NCBI RefSeq assembly: GCF_020181595.1
Contig: NZ_CP084028.1
Span: 3,959,951-4,023,950 of the forward strand
Length of the DNA: 64,000 nt
Reading direction: 5' to 3'
Source of the DNA: [Mycobacterium] vasticus
Lineage (GTDB): Bacteria > Actinomycetota > Actinomycetes > Mycobacteriales > Mycobacteriaceae
Part shown: positions 18,072 through 28,045 of the stretch, in pieces
How the letters are laid out: every line of letters begins with the position of its first letter
Numbering within the stretch: the stretch's first letter is position 1
Notes under the pieces: generated by a model
Told to the model about the DNA's origin: nothing
Seen by the model: only the letters and a program-made list of their open reading frames with translations
The model's database searches: none
Program-made: the position numbers and the translations under genes

Positions 18072-18629
18072 GTGCGGGTGATGGGTGTCGACCCCGGGTT
18101 GACCCGCTGCGGGCTGTCGGTGGTCGAGGGCGGGCAGGGCCGCCAGGTCACCGCGCTGGACGTCGACGTGGTGCGCACGCCCTCTGACGAGCCGCTGGCC
18201 AAACGGCTGCTGGCGATCAGCGATCAGGTCGAGCACTGGCTGGACACCCATCACCCGCAGGTGGTGGCGATCGAGCGGGTGTTCGCCAATGCCAACGCCA
18301 ACACCGCGATGGGCACCGCGCAGGCGGGCGGGGTGATTGCACTGGCCGCGGCCCGGCGCGGGATCGACGTGCATTTCCACACCCCCAGTGAGGTGAAGGC
18401 CGCGGTCACCGGAAATGGTCGCGCCGACAAGGCTCAGGTCACCGAGATGATCACCAGAATTCTTGGCCTGCAGTCGAAGCCGACGCCGGCTGACGCCGCT
18501 GACGCGCTGGCGCTGGCCATCTGCCATTGCTGGCGGGCCCCGATGATCGCCCGGATGGCCGCCGCCGAGGCGCTGGCCGCCGAACACAAGCGCCGGTATG
18601 CCGCCAAACTCAAGGCGGCCCGGGCATGA
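18072..18629 (+). CDS. ruvC: Crossover junction endodeoxyribonuclease RuvC
   Basis: This 185-residue Holliday-junction resolvase has catalytic acidic residues D7 (VMGVDPG), E68 (VVAIERV) and D141/D144 in [10 protein letters not shown]. It cuts junctions symmetrically as a dimer after branch migration by RuvAB. The GTG at 18072 fits the family N-terminus ([15 protein letters not shown]) and has GGGAG (18061-18065) as ribosome site; earlier in-frame starts lie across the SOS box and are rejected. Its stop overlaps the ruvA start (ATGA), and the three ruv genes form one SOS-controlled operon. Confidence 0.97.
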   Translation: MRVMGVDPGLTRCGLSVVEGGQGRQVTALDVDVVRTPSDEPLAKRLLAISDQVEHWLDTHHPQVVAIERVFANANANTAMGTAQAGGVIALAAARRGIDVHFHTPSEVKAAVTGNGRADKAQVTEMITRILGLQSKPTPADAADALALAICHCWRAPMIARMAAAEALAAEHKRRYAAKLKAARA

Positions 18630-19212
18630 TCGCCTCGGTGCGTGGCGAGGTCATCGACATAGCCCTGGACCACGCCGTGGTCGAGGCGGCCGGGGTCGGC
18701 TACAAGGTGATGTCCACTCCGTCGACGTTGTCGACGCTGCGCCGGGGAACCGAATCCCGTCTGATCACCGCGATGATCGTGCGCGAGGATTCGATGACGC
18801 TGTACGGCTTTCCCGACGGCGACGCACGCGACCTGTTCCTGACCCTGATCGGGGTGTCGGGCATCGGGCCCAAGATCGCCCTGGCCGCGCTGGCCGTCTA
18901 CGACGCCACCGCGCTGCGGCGGGTGCTTGCCGATTCCGACGTCACCGCGCTGACCCGGGTTCCCGGGATCGGCAAGCGCGGCGCCGAGCGGCTGGTGCTG
19001 GAGCTGCGCGACAAGATCGGTGCCGCCCCGGCGTCCGACGGCCTCACGTTCAGCGCTCATGGCGTGCGAGCACCGGTGATCGAAGCGCTTGTGGGGCTTG
19101 GCTTTGCCGCCAAGCAGGCTGAGGAGGCCACCGACAGGGTGCTCGCCGATGATCCGGAGATCAGCACCCCCGCAGCCCTGCGGACCGCGCTGAGCCGGCT
19201 GGGGAAGACCAA

Positions 19213-19216
<4 letters not shown>
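18626..19216 (+). CDS. ruvA: Holliday junction branch-migration protein RuvA
   Basis: This 196-residue protein has the usual order: an N-terminal OB-fold (to ~62), two helix-hairpin-helix motifs ([16 protein letters not shown] and [19 protein letters not shown]), and a C-terminal RuvB-binding three-helix domain ([20 protein letters not shown]). It binds Holliday junctions and positions RuvB. The start ATG overlaps the ruvC stop (ATGA), and the ruvB GTG overlaps its own stop, so all three are translated in coupling. Confidence 0.97.
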
Positions 19217-20265
<1,049 letters not shown>

Positions 20266-20270
20266 GCCCG

Positions 20271-21614
20271 CTAGAGTTTCCCCAGCTCGCCGATCAGCAC
20301 GTCCAGACCTTCTTCGAGCAGCTCGTCGCTGATGGTCAGCGGCGGCAGCAGTCGCACCACGTTGCCGTAGGTTCCGCAGGTCAACACGATCACGCCGGCC
20401 CGGTGGCACGCCGCCGCCAGCGACTTGGTCAGTGCCCGATCCGGCTCGCAGGTTCCCGGCTGCACCAGCTCGACGGCGATCATCGCGCCGCGACCGCGAA
20501 CGTCGCCGATCCGGTCGTCGTCGGCCTGCGCCAGGCCCAGCCGCTGCAGCATCAGCCGCTCGATCTGGCGGGCCCGGCCCACCAGGTCGTCGGCCTCGAC
20601 GGTGGCCAGGGCCCCGAGTGCGGCGGCGCATGCCACCGGGTTGCCGCCGAACGTCCCGCCCAATCCGCTGACATGCGGGGCGTCCATGATCTCGGCTCGT
20701 CCGGTGACCGCTGCCAGGGGCAACCCGCCACCGATGCCCTTGGCGGTGCAGATCAGGTCGGGGACCAGACCGTCCTCGTGCTCGCAGGCGAACATCGCCC
20801 CGGTGCGGGCGAAGCCGGTCTGCACCTCGTCGGCGATGAACACCACGTTGTTGTCGCGGCACCAGGCCGCCAGTGCCGGCAGAAAGCCCGGGGCCGGAAC
20901 GATGAAGCCGCCTTCGCCCTGGATCGGTTCGATGACCAGCGCGGCCAGATTGTGGGCGCCGATCTGGCTCTCGATGACGCCGATGGTGCGGGCCGCGGCC
21001 AGGTCTCCGTCGGCGGCCAGATCCTTGTCGAACAGACCGTCGCGGTAGGGATAGGAAGCCGGGGCGCGGTAGATGTCCGGCGCGAACGGCCCGAACCCGC
21101 TCTTGTAGGGCATCGACTTGGCTGTCAGCGCCATCGTCAGGTTGGTGCGGCCGTGGTAGCCGTGGTCGAACGCCACCACCGCGGTCTTGTGGGTGTAGGA
21201 CCGGGCGATCTTGACCGCGTTCTCCAGGGCCTCGGCACCGGAGTTCAACAGCACTGAGCGCTTCTCGTGGCTGCCGGGGGTGAGCCGGTTGAGCTCCTCG
21301 GCCACCGCCACATACCCCTCGTAGGGGGTGACCATGAAGCAGGTGTGGGTGAATGCGCCGACCTGATCGCGCACCGCCTCCACCACGCGGGGTGCAGCGG
21401 CGCCGACGGTGGTGACCGCGATACCCGAGCCCAGGTCGATCAGCCGGTTGCCGTCGACGTCCTCGACGATCCCGCCGTCGGCGCGTGCGGCGTAGACCGC
21501 CACGGTGCTGGAGACCCCGCGCGGTATGGCAGCCGCCCGCCGCTGCGCCAGCCGCAGCGAACCCGGCCCCGGAATCGCGGTGGCCAGGTGACGGCTCTGC
21601 GGCAGTGGCAGCAC
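20271..21614 (-). CDS. gabT: 4-aminobutyrate aminotransferase
   Basis: This 447-residue class III PLP aminotransferase has the PLP lysine K292 in ICTAKGIGGGLPLAAVTG and the cofactor stretch VFIADEVQTGFARTG. The N-terminal part QSRHLATAIPGPGSLRLAQR matches mycobacterial GabT (recalled). It transfers the amino group of GABA to 2-oxoglutarate, yielding succinate semialdehyde. The GTG at 21614 gives the family length; the much longer open frame upstream is a shadow over the neighbouring small gene. That small Cys-repeat gene ends 5 bases before this start, so the two form an operon on the minus strand. Confidence 0.95.
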   Translation of the reverse strand: MLPLPQSRHLATAIPGPGSLRLAQRRAAAIPRGVSSTVAVYAARADGGIVEDVDGNRLIDLGSGIAVTTVGAAAPRVVEAVRDQVGAFTHTCFMVTPYEGYVAVAEELNRLTPGSHEKRSVLLNSGAEALENAVKIARSYTHKTAVVAFDHGYHGRTNLTMALTAKSMPYKSGFGPFAPDIYRAPASYPYRDGLFDKDLAADGDLAAARTIGVIESQIGAHNLAALVIEPIQGEGGFIVPAPGFLPALAAWCRDNNVVFIADEVQTGFARTGAMFACEHEDGLVPDLICTAKGIGGGLPLAAVTGRAEIMDAPHVSGLGGTFGGNPVACAAALGALATVEADDLVGRARQIERLMLQRLGLAQADDDRIGDVRGRGAMIAVELVQPGTCEPDRALTKSLAAACHRAGVIVLTCGTYGNVVRLLPPLTISDELLEEGLDVLIGELGKL

Positions 21615-21619
21615 CTGAT

Positions 21620-21940
21620 CTACAGCTGGCCGAGTGGCCGGCAGGCGTTGCCGAAGGGGTTCCACCATTCGCCGGGCGGACAGCTCAGCGGTGTCGGTCC
21701 CTGGCCCAGCGGCATGCAGCTGTTGGTGCTGGGCTCCCAGTACGCACCGCCGGGGCAGTCCAGGGGTGTCGGTCCCTGGCCCAGCGGCATGCAGGAATTG
21801 GTGCTGGGCTCCCAGTACTGGCCGCCCGGGCAGTTCAGCGGTTCCGCAGACCCGACGGCGGGCAACGCGATGGCTCCCACCGCCAGGGGAGCCGCCGCCA
21901 GGGCGACGGCGGCCGCCAGACCGCGTGCAAGGTTTCTCAT
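21620..21940 (-). CDS. Small secreted protein with three Cys-rich 25-residue repeats
   Basis: This 106-residue protein has a Sec signal peptide (residues 1-32, cleavage after GSA) and a mature part made almost only of three tandem copies of a 25-residue unit. Each unit reads CPxGxxWxPxxxxCxPLGQ, with cysteines at 37/50, 62/75 and 87/100, so six Cys fall in three equal pairs 13 apart. The first two copies are nearly identical and the third is diverged. The compact Cys-Trp-Pro unit recalls chitin-binding-like or other disulfide-stabilised modules, but no family is certain. The SD GAGGGAAGG lies before the ATG. gabT begins 5 bases after its stop, so they are coexpressed. I do not recognise the protein. 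Confidence 0.8.
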   Translation of the reverse strand: MRNLARGLAAAVALAAAPLAVGAIALPAVGSAEPLNCPGGQYWEPSTNSCMPLGQGPTPLDCPGGAYWEPSTNSCMPLGQGPTPLSCPPGEWWNPFGNACRPLGQL

Positions 21941-22075
21941 GGGTCAACCTTCCCTCAAGAAATTCGGTCGTGCCCCACAATGGCACACTGGAGCCATCGC
22001 GGCGGCACACCGCATTCCTTTGCGGGCCGATGCTGAACTCCAGATCCGAACCCAACTGAAAGATCGAATGCTGTC

Positions 22076-22384
22076 ATGAACCAAATGGTTGCCTTCTTGC
22101 CGCTGCTCATCGTGATGGGCGCGTTCATGTTCTTCGCCTCGCGTCGGCAGCGCCGTGCGATGCAAGCCACCATCGACCTGCATGAGTCCCTGCAGATCGG
22201 CGACCGGGTCCACACCACCTCCGGCATGGAGGCCACGATCACCGGTATCACCGACGACAACGTCGAGCTGGAGATCTCGCCCGGTGTGGTGACTACCTGG
22301 ATGAAGCTGGCGATTCGGGACAAAATCGAGGCTGACGACTTCACCGCCGAGGCCGCGATCGAACAGGCCGCCGAGGGCGCGTAA
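22076..22384 (+). CDS. yajC: Preprotein translocase subunit YajC
   Basis: This 102-residue protein has one N-terminal membrane helix (FLPLLIVMGAFMFFASRR) and a soluble YajC domain with LQIGDRVHTTSGMEATI. It associates with SecDF and assists Sec-dependent export. It begins the run yajC-secD-secF. 123 bases separate it from secD, which has its own good ribosome site. It is divergent from the small Cys-repeat gene across a 135-base spacer that must hold both promoters. Confidence 0.95.
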   Translation: MNQMVAFLPLLIVMGAFMFFASRRQRRAMQATIDLHESLQIGDRVHTTSGMEATITGITDDNVELEISPGVVTTWMKLAIRDKIEADDFTAEAAIEQAAEGA

Positions 22385-22507
22385 CCGTTCGACGCGCCGA
22401 ACCCGCCGCCCAACGGTCACACCGGTGGGCGCGACACGTACCCTTTTGCGGATGCAGTCGAACTGATCGGCGCCGCATCGCGCATTGAGCGAAGGAGAAT
22501 CAACAAC

Positions 22508-24514
22508 GTGGCATCGCCTTCGGCGCCGGTGCACCCTGCCCGCAGTCTGGCGGTTTTCCTGGCAATGCTCATCGGTGTCTACCTGCTGGTATTCCTGACC
22601 GGAGACAAGCTGGCCGAACCCAAGCTGGGTATCGACCTGCAGGGCGGCACCCGCGTGACACTCACCGCGCGCACGCCGGACGGCTCGGCGCCCACCCGCG
22701 ACGCTCTCAACCAGGCGCAGCAGATCATCAGCTCGCGGGTCAACGGCCTCGGGGTGTCCGGGTCCGAGGTGATCATCGACGGCAACAACCTGGTCATCAC
22801 CGTTCCCGGCAGTGACGGCAATGAGGCTCGCAGTCTGGGACAGACGGCCCGGCTCTACATCCGTCCGGTGACCCTGGGTGTCTCGGTGGAGGAGGCGCTG
22901 CGCAGCGCCGGCATGGCGCCCAGGCTTCCGGGCGGACCCGGCGGTCCCGCCCTGCCGCCCGGTGTTCCCGGTGTTCCCGGAGCGGTGCCGGGTCAGCCCG
23001 GCTCACCGGTCACCGGCGGCCAGTCCGATCAGGGCGGTCTTCCCGGTGGGTTCGGCGCGGGCGGTGCCGGCGGCGAGGGTGCGCTCGGTGGCAACGGCGT
23101 GCAGCAGCCCGCGACGGCTCCGGCGCAGCCCCGGCCCTTCCCACGGGACCCGACCCCGACACCGGGCACCACCTCGGAGAGCCCCGGCGATGAGGGCGGC
23201 ACCGAGACCGCGACCACGCCCGCACCGAGCGAGCCGCAGAACCCGGCCGGGCAGCACCCCGCCGGCCAGTCACCGGTCAGCCCGGCACTTCCCGGTCTGC
23301 CCGGCATGCCTGGTCAGCACGGCCACCCCCGCGAGATCGGCCTGGCGGCCCGGATCGCCGCGGAGAAGCAGTTACGCCAGAGCGACAACATCCTGATGCA
23401 GGGCGTGGCCATGAAGAGCATGGCCAGCCGCTGCGCCAAGGCCGACTTCGAAGACGTCCTGGCCGGCAACGACGACCCGGACCTGCCGCTGGTCACCTGC
23501 TCGCAGGACCATCAGACGGCCTACCTGCTGGCCCCCTCGATCATCAGCGGTGACCAGATCGCCGACGCGAGTTCGGGTATGGATCAGCGCAGCGGCGCCA
23601 ACATCGTCCAGGTGAAGTTCAAGAGCGCTGCCGCCGACACCTGGGCGGAGTTCACCGCTGCCCACATCGGTACCCAGACGGCATTCACGCTGGACTCGCA
23701 GGTGGTCAGCGCGCCGCAGATCCAGGAGGCCATCCCCGGCGGCAACACCCAGATCACCGGTGGCTCACCGGGATTCACGCAAGACCAGGCGCGTCAGCTG
23801 GCCAACGTCTTGAAGTACGGGTCGCTGCCGTTGTCGTTCGAGGCGTCGGAAGCCGAAACCGTCTCGGCCACACTGGGAATGACGTCGCTGCGGGCGGGCC
23901 TGATCGCCGGCGCGATCGGCCTGGCACTGGTACTGGTCTACTCGCTGCTGTACTACCGGGTGCTGGGCGTCCTCACCGCGCTGTCACTGGTGGTCGCCGG
24001 CGCCATGGTCTACGCGATCCTGGTGCTGTTGGGCCGCTACATCAACTACACCCTGGACCTGGCCGGTATCGCCGGTCTGATCATCGGTATCGGCACCACC
24101 GCGGACTCGTTCGTGGTGTTCTTCGAACGCATCAAAGACGAGATCCGGGATGGCAAGTCGTTCCGCTCGGCGGTACCGCGGGGGTGGGGGCGGGCCCGCA
24201 AGACGATCGTGTCCGGCAACGCGGTGACGTTCCTGGCCGCTGCGGTGCTGTACTTCCTGGCGGTCGGCCAGGTGAAGGGCTTCGCGTTCACGTTGGGGCT
24301 GACCACCATCCTCGACATCGTGGTGGTGTTCCTGGTGACCTGGCCGCTGGTCTATCTGGCGTCGAAGTCCCCGACACTGGCCAAGCCGGCATACAACGGC
24401 CTCGGCGCCGTTCAGCAGGTCGCGCGCGAACGGCGTGCGCTGGCGAAGTCGGGCGGCCGGGCCGGGGCCAAAGCGAGCACGCGGGTGACCGCCCAGTCGA
24501 CGGGACGGGGATAG
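22508..24514 (+). CDS. secD: Protein translocase subunit SecD (with long low-complexity insert)
   Basis: This 668-residue Sec accessory protein has a first membrane helix (~15-35) and the P1 head beginning [16 protein letters not shown]. Five C-terminal membrane helices include the conserved [16 protein letters not shown] and [16 protein letters not shown]. Between residues ~140 and 272 lies a Pro/Gly-rich collagen-like insert ([14 protein letters not shown] and similar) that sits inside the periplasmic domain. The insert makes the protein clearly longer than the ~573 residues recalled for M. tuberculosis. GAAGGAGAA precedes the GTG. secF follows 4 bases after its stop. Confidence 0.96.
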   Translation: MASPSAPVHPARSLAVFLAMLIGVYLLVFLTGDKLAEPKLGIDLQGGTRVTLTARTPDGSAPTRDALNQAQQIISSRVNGLGVSGSEVIIDGNNLVITVPGSDGNEARSLGQTARLYIRPVTLGVSVEEALRSAGMAPRLPGGPGGPALPPGVPGVPGAVPGQPGSPVTGGQSDQGGLPGGFGAGGAGGEGALGGNGVQQPATAPAQPRPFPRDPTPTPGTTSESPGDEGGTETATTPAPSEPQNPAGQHPAGQSPVSPALPGLPGMPGQHGHPREIGLAARIAAEKQLRQSDNILMQGVAMKSMASRCAKADFEDVLAGNDDPDLPLVTCSQDHQTAYLLAPSIISGDQIADASSGMDQRSGANIVQVKFKSAAADTWAEFTAAHIGTQTAFTLDSQVVSAPQIQEAIPGGNTQITGGSPGFTQDQARQLANVLKYGSLPLSFEASEAETVSATLGMTSLRAGLIAGAIGLALVLVYSLLYYRVLGVLTALSLVVAGAMVYAILVLLGRYINYTLDLAGIAGLIIGIGTTADSFVVFFERIKDEIRDGKSFRSAVPRGWGRARKTIVSGNAVTFLAAAVLYFLAVGQVKGFAFTLGLTTILDIVVVFLVTWPLVYLASKSPTLAKPAYNGLGAVQQVARERRALAKSGGRAGAKASTRVTAQSTGRG

Positions 24515-24518
24515 CCAG

Positions 24519-25814
24519 ATGGCCAAACCGAGCACCAAGGGTGACAAGAGCGAGACGACGGCGGTCGAACTCACCGAGAGCAGCGCCGCGTCGGCCCAGA
24601 AACCCCGCAGGCCCAAAGCCCCTGCGCCTGCCCCCAAGCACGGCTTCCTGTCGCGGCTCTACACCGGAACCGGCGCCTTCGAGGTCATCGGCAAGCGCCG
24701 GATGTGGTACGCGATCAGTGGCGCCATGGTCGCGATCGCCATCATCAGCATCCTGGTCCGCGGCTTCACCTTCGGCATCGACTTCGCCGGCGGCACCAAA
24801 GTGTCGTTCCCGCGCGGTGAGACCAACGTCAGCCAGGTCGAAGAGGTCTTCCGCGACACCATCGGCAGCAGCCCCGAATCGGTGGTGGTGGTCGGCAACG
24901 GCACGTCGGCGACGGTGCAGATCCGTGCCGAAACGCTGACCAACGATCAGACCGAAAAGCTGCGGGACGCGCTGTTCGACAAGTTCGCGCCCAACGGGCC
25001 CGACGGCCAGCCCAGCAAGCAGGCGATCAGCGACTCCGCGGTGTCGGAGACCTGGGGCGGGCAGATCACCGAGAAGGCAGTCATCGCACTGGTGGTGTTC
25101 CTGCTGCTGGCGGCGTTCTACATCACGGTGCGCTACGAGTGGTACATGACCATCGCGGCGATGGTCTCGATGGTCTTCGACGTCGTCGTCACCGCCGGGG
25201 TGTATTCACTGGTCGGATTCGAGGTGACCCCGGCGACCGTTATCGGCCTGCTCACCATTCTCGGGTTCTCCATCTACGACACCGTCATCGTGTTCGACAA
25301 GGTCGAGGAGAACACCCACGGCTTCGAGCACAAATCCAAGCTGACCTACGCCGAGCAGGCCAACCTGGCGGTCAACCAGACCTTCATGCGGTCGATCAAC
25401 ACCAGCCTGATCTCGGCGCTGCCGATCATGTCGCTGATGGTGGTCGCGGTGTGGCTGCTGGGCGTGGGAACGCTGCAGGACCTCGCGCTGGTGCAGCTGG
25501 TCGGTGTGGTTGTCGGCACCTACTCGTCGATCTATCTGGCCACGCCGCTGCTGGTCACGCTGCGGGAGCGCACCGAGCTGGTGCAGAACCACACCCGCCG
25601 GGTGATGCGGCGGCGCAAGGCGGCGTCGGGCTCCAAGGCCGCGCCGGCCACGGCCGACGACGACACCGATATCGACACCGACATCGACGGTGGCGATGAC
25701 GAGGCCGTGAGCACCGTCGCCGCACCCTCCACACCGACGCCGGGTGCCAAGCCGGTACGTCCCACCAGCCGGCGCACCCAGCGTCCGACCGGCAAGCCGG
25801 GCGCCGGCGGGTAA
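24519..25814 (+). CDS. secF: Protein translocase subunit SecF
   Basis: This 431-residue partner of SecD starts with a charged/Pro-rich cytosolic tail (~1-48). A membrane helix and the P4-type head (FGIDFAGGTKVSF) follow, then five C-terminal helices with the typical FSIYDTVIVFDKVEENT. The C-terminal tail (~360-431) is hydrophilic, with an acidic Asp stretch (DDDTDIDTDIDGGDDE) followed by a basic, Pro-rich end. Together SecDF uses the proton gradient to pull exported proteins across. It is followed 3 bases later by the lipoprotein gene, so the operon continues. Confidence 0.96.
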   Translation: MAKPSTKGDKSETTAVELTESSAASAQKPRRPKAPAPAPKHGFLSRLYTGTGAFEVIGKRRMWYAISGAMVAIAIISILVRGFTFGIDFAGGTKVSFPRGETNVSQVEEVFRDTIGSSPESVVVVGNGTSATVQIRAETLTNDQTEKLRDALFDKFAPNGPDGQPSKQAISDSAVSETWGGQITEKAVIALVVFLLLAAFYITVRYEWYMTIAAMVSMVFDVVVTAGVYSLVGFEVTPATVIGLLTILGFSIYDTVIVFDKVEENTHGFEHKSKLTYAEQANLAVNQTFMRSINTSLISALPIMSLMVVAVWLLGVGTLQDLALVQLVGVVVGTYSSIYLATPLLVTLRERTELVQNHTRRVMRRRKAASGSKAAPATADDDTDIDTDIDGGDDEAVSTVAAPSTPTPGAKPVRPTSRRTQRPTGKPGAGG

Positions 25815-25817
25815 CCG

Positions 25818-27473
25818 GTGATGGCGGCCCGCGGTCGGCACGCTGCGGCCCTGGTGGTGGCGATCGTCACCGCAGCCGGGTCTTTGTCCGCATGCACCAG
25901 TGCCGCCGTCGACCAGATCGACTACAGCGTCGACGGCAGCCTGCACACCTACAACACCACGTCGGTAGCCGGTGCGGCATCAGCTGCGCCGCAAGCGTTC
26001 TCACGCACCCTGACCGGCTTCGGCTATCACGGACCGGACGGTCAGATCCTCACCGATCACGACTTCGGGGCCATCTCGGTGGTGGGTCGCGCCCCGCTGG
26101 TGCTGGACTACCAGATCAACGACGCCGCGGTGTACTCCGACGACAAGCCGGTCACCTGTGACGATCTGGTGCTGGCCTGGGCGGCGCAGTCGGGGCGCTT
26201 TCCGGGGTTCGACGCCGCCAGCCGGGCGGGCTATCTCGACATCGACCGCATCGAATGCCGGCCCGGTGAGAAGAAGGCCCGGGTGTCGTTCTTTCCCGAC
26301 CGGGCCATCGTGGACTACGACGACCTGTTCACCGCGACGTCGATGATGCCGTCGCACGTCATCGGCGAGAAACTCGGGCTCAACACCACCGAGGTGCTGC
26401 TGGCCCCGCCCGGACCCGCCGATGAGGGCAAGGCCAAGATCGCCGAGGCCTGGAACACCACCTGGCAGCTCGACCGATCCTCCGACCTGAGCCACTTCCC
26501 GTCGTCGGGGCCCTACAAGATCGACTCGGTGCTCGATGGGGGCGCTGTGGTGCTGGTGGCCAACGAGAAGTGGTGGGGCGCCAAACCGGTCACCAAGCGG
26601 GTCATCGTCTGGCCGCAGAGCGCCGACGTCGCCGACCGGGTCAGCAAGCGGGCGGTCGACGTCGTCGACGTCGCGACCGGCTCGGCCGGGTCGCTGATCA
26701 CCCCGGACGACTACCAGAGCAGCAGCACCGCATCGGGTGGCATCGAGCAGCTGATCTTCGCGCCGACCGGACCACTGTCGGAGACATCCGCGCGCCGCGC
26801 GCTGGCGCTGTGCACTCCTCGTGACGTGATCGCCGCCGATGCCGGTGTCCCACTGGTCAATTCGCGGCTCAACACCGCCATCGACGACGCGTTCGACCAG
26901 GCCGAGAACGTGCCCGAGACCGCCCAGTTCGCCCGTGCCGACCCGAAGGCCGCCAGTGAGGCGCTGTCCGGCAAACCCCTGACGGTGCGCATCGGGTACC
27001 GCGGACCCAACACCCGACTGGCCGCGGTGGTGGGCGCGATCAGCAGCTCGTGCGCCCCGGCGGGTGTCACCGTCAACGAGGTGGCATCTGATGCCATCGG
27101 GCCGCAGGCACTGCGGGAGGGCCAGATCGATGTGCTGCTGGCCAGCACCGGCGGCTCTACGGGCAGTGGGTCGACCGGCTCGTCGGTGATGGACGCCTAC
27201 GAATTGTTCAGCGGCAACGGCAACAACCTGTCGGGCTATCACAACGACCAGATCGACGGAATCATCTCCGCGCTGGCGATCACCGCCGACCCGGCCGAAC
27301 AGGTCCGGCTGCTGGAGGAGAGCGGACCGGTGCTGTGGGCCGACATGCCGACGCTGCCGCTGTTCCGCCAGCAGCGCACCCTGCTATGGTCGAAGAAGAC
27401 CTACGGTGTGGTCGCCAACCCCACCCGGTGGGGGGCGGGCTGGAACATGGACCGCTGGGAGCTGCAGCAGTGA
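25818..27473 (+). CDS. Family 5 extracellular solute-binding lipoprotein
   Basis: This 551-residue protein has a lipoprotein signal ending in the lipobox LSAC at about residues 23-26, so the mature protein is anchored to the outer face of the membrane. The rest follows the periplasmic peptide/nickel-binding (SBP_bac_5) family: a sizeable ligand domain with [18 protein letters not shown] and a late [15 protein letters not shown] segment typical of the fold. No ABC permease genes lie next to it. It appears in the secDF-apt-rel operon in the same position as M. tuberculosis Rv2585c (recalled). The ligand is unknown. Its stop overlaps the apt start. Confidence 0.88.
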   Translation: MMAARGRHAAALVVAIVTAAGSLSACTSAAVDQIDYSVDGSLHTYNTTSVAGAASAAPQAFSRTLTGFGYHGPDGQILTDHDFGAISVVGRAPLVLDYQINDAAVYSDDKPVTCDDLVLAWAAQSGRFPGFDAASRAGYLDIDRIECRPGEKKARVSFFPDRAIVDYDDLFTATSMMPSHVIGEKLGLNTTEVLLAPPGPADEGKAKIAEAWNTTWQLDRSSDLSHFPSSGPYKIDSVLDGGAVVLVANEKWWGAKPVTKRVIVWPQSADVADRVSKRAVDVVDVATGSAGSLITPDDYQSSSTASGGIEQLIFAPTGPLSETSARRALALCTPRDVIAADAGVPLVNSRLNTAIDDAFDQAENVPETAQFARADPKAASEALSGKPLTVRIGYRGPNTRLAAVVGAISSSCAPAGVTVNEVASDAIGPQALREGQIDVLLASTGGSTGSGSTGSSVMDAYELFSGNGNNLSGYHNDQIDGIISALAITADPAEQVRLLEESGPVLWADMPTLPLFRQQRTLLWSKKTYGVVANPTRWGAGWNMDRWELQQ

Positions 27474-28015
27474 AGCCGGCCGGCCCGGCTGACGGCACCG
27501 TTGCCGATGTGGTCGCGGCGCTGACCCGCGAGGTCGCGGACTTCCCGGTTCCCGGCGTCGCGTTCAAAGACCTGACGCCGGTGTTCGCCGACGCTGCCGG
27601 CCTGACCGCGGTGATCGACGCGCTGGCCGCCATTGCCGACGGCGCAGACCTGGTCGCCGGGATCGACGCACGCGGATTTCTGCTGGCCGGAGGGGTCGCC
27701 GACCGGCTCGGGTTGGGCGCGCTGGCGGTCCGCAAGGGCGGCAAGCTGCCGCCGCCGGTGCTCTCGGAGACCTACCAGCTCGAATACGGCCACGCCGTGC
27801 TGGAGATCCCGGCCGACGGCCTGACGCTGACTGGTCGCCGGGTGGTGATCGTCGACGACGTGCTGGCCACCGGCGGCACCCTGGCGGCGACGCTGCGGCT
27901 GCTGCGCAGGGCGGGAGCCGAGGTGGTCGCGGCGGCCGTGGTGCTCGAGCTGGGCGGGCTGGACGGGCGCGACGCGGTGGCGGGGCTGCCGGTGCAGAGC
28001 CTGCGCGTCGTTTAG
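27470..28015 (+). CDS. apt: Adenine phosphoribosyltransferase
   Basis: This 181-residue type I phosphoribosyltransferase salvages adenine with PRPP to AMP. The PRPP-binding motif is [16 protein letters not shown] around residues 125-140, and the Apt signature [16 protein letters not shown] is at residues ~62-77. The GTG start at 27470 overlaps the stop of the lipoprotein gene (GTGA) and gives the usual length. It precedes rel, a gene arrangement conserved in actinobacteria that links purine salvage to (p)ppGpp metabolism. Confidence 0.95.
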   Translation: MKPAGPADGTVADVVAALTREVADFPVPGVAFKDLTPVFADAAGLTAVIDALAAIADGADLVAGIDARGFLLAGGVADRLGLGALAVRKGGKLPPPVLSETYQLEYGHAVLEIPADGLTLTGRRVVIVDDVLATGGTLAATLRLLRRAGAEVVAAAVVLELGGLDGRDAVAGLPVQSLRVV

Positions 28016-28045
28016 CCGATATTCTCGTGGTCGGAGGTGGGTGAC

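Noticed and set aside
20271..22055. 594-residue minus-strand open frame
   Set aside because: Only the part from 21614 down is GabT. The upstream part overlaps the Cys-repeat gene and is a shadow without coding features of its own.
28037..28045. Earlier GTG as start of rel
   Set aside because: It would place the ribosome site GGAGGTG inside or next to the start codon; GTG 28046 fits better.
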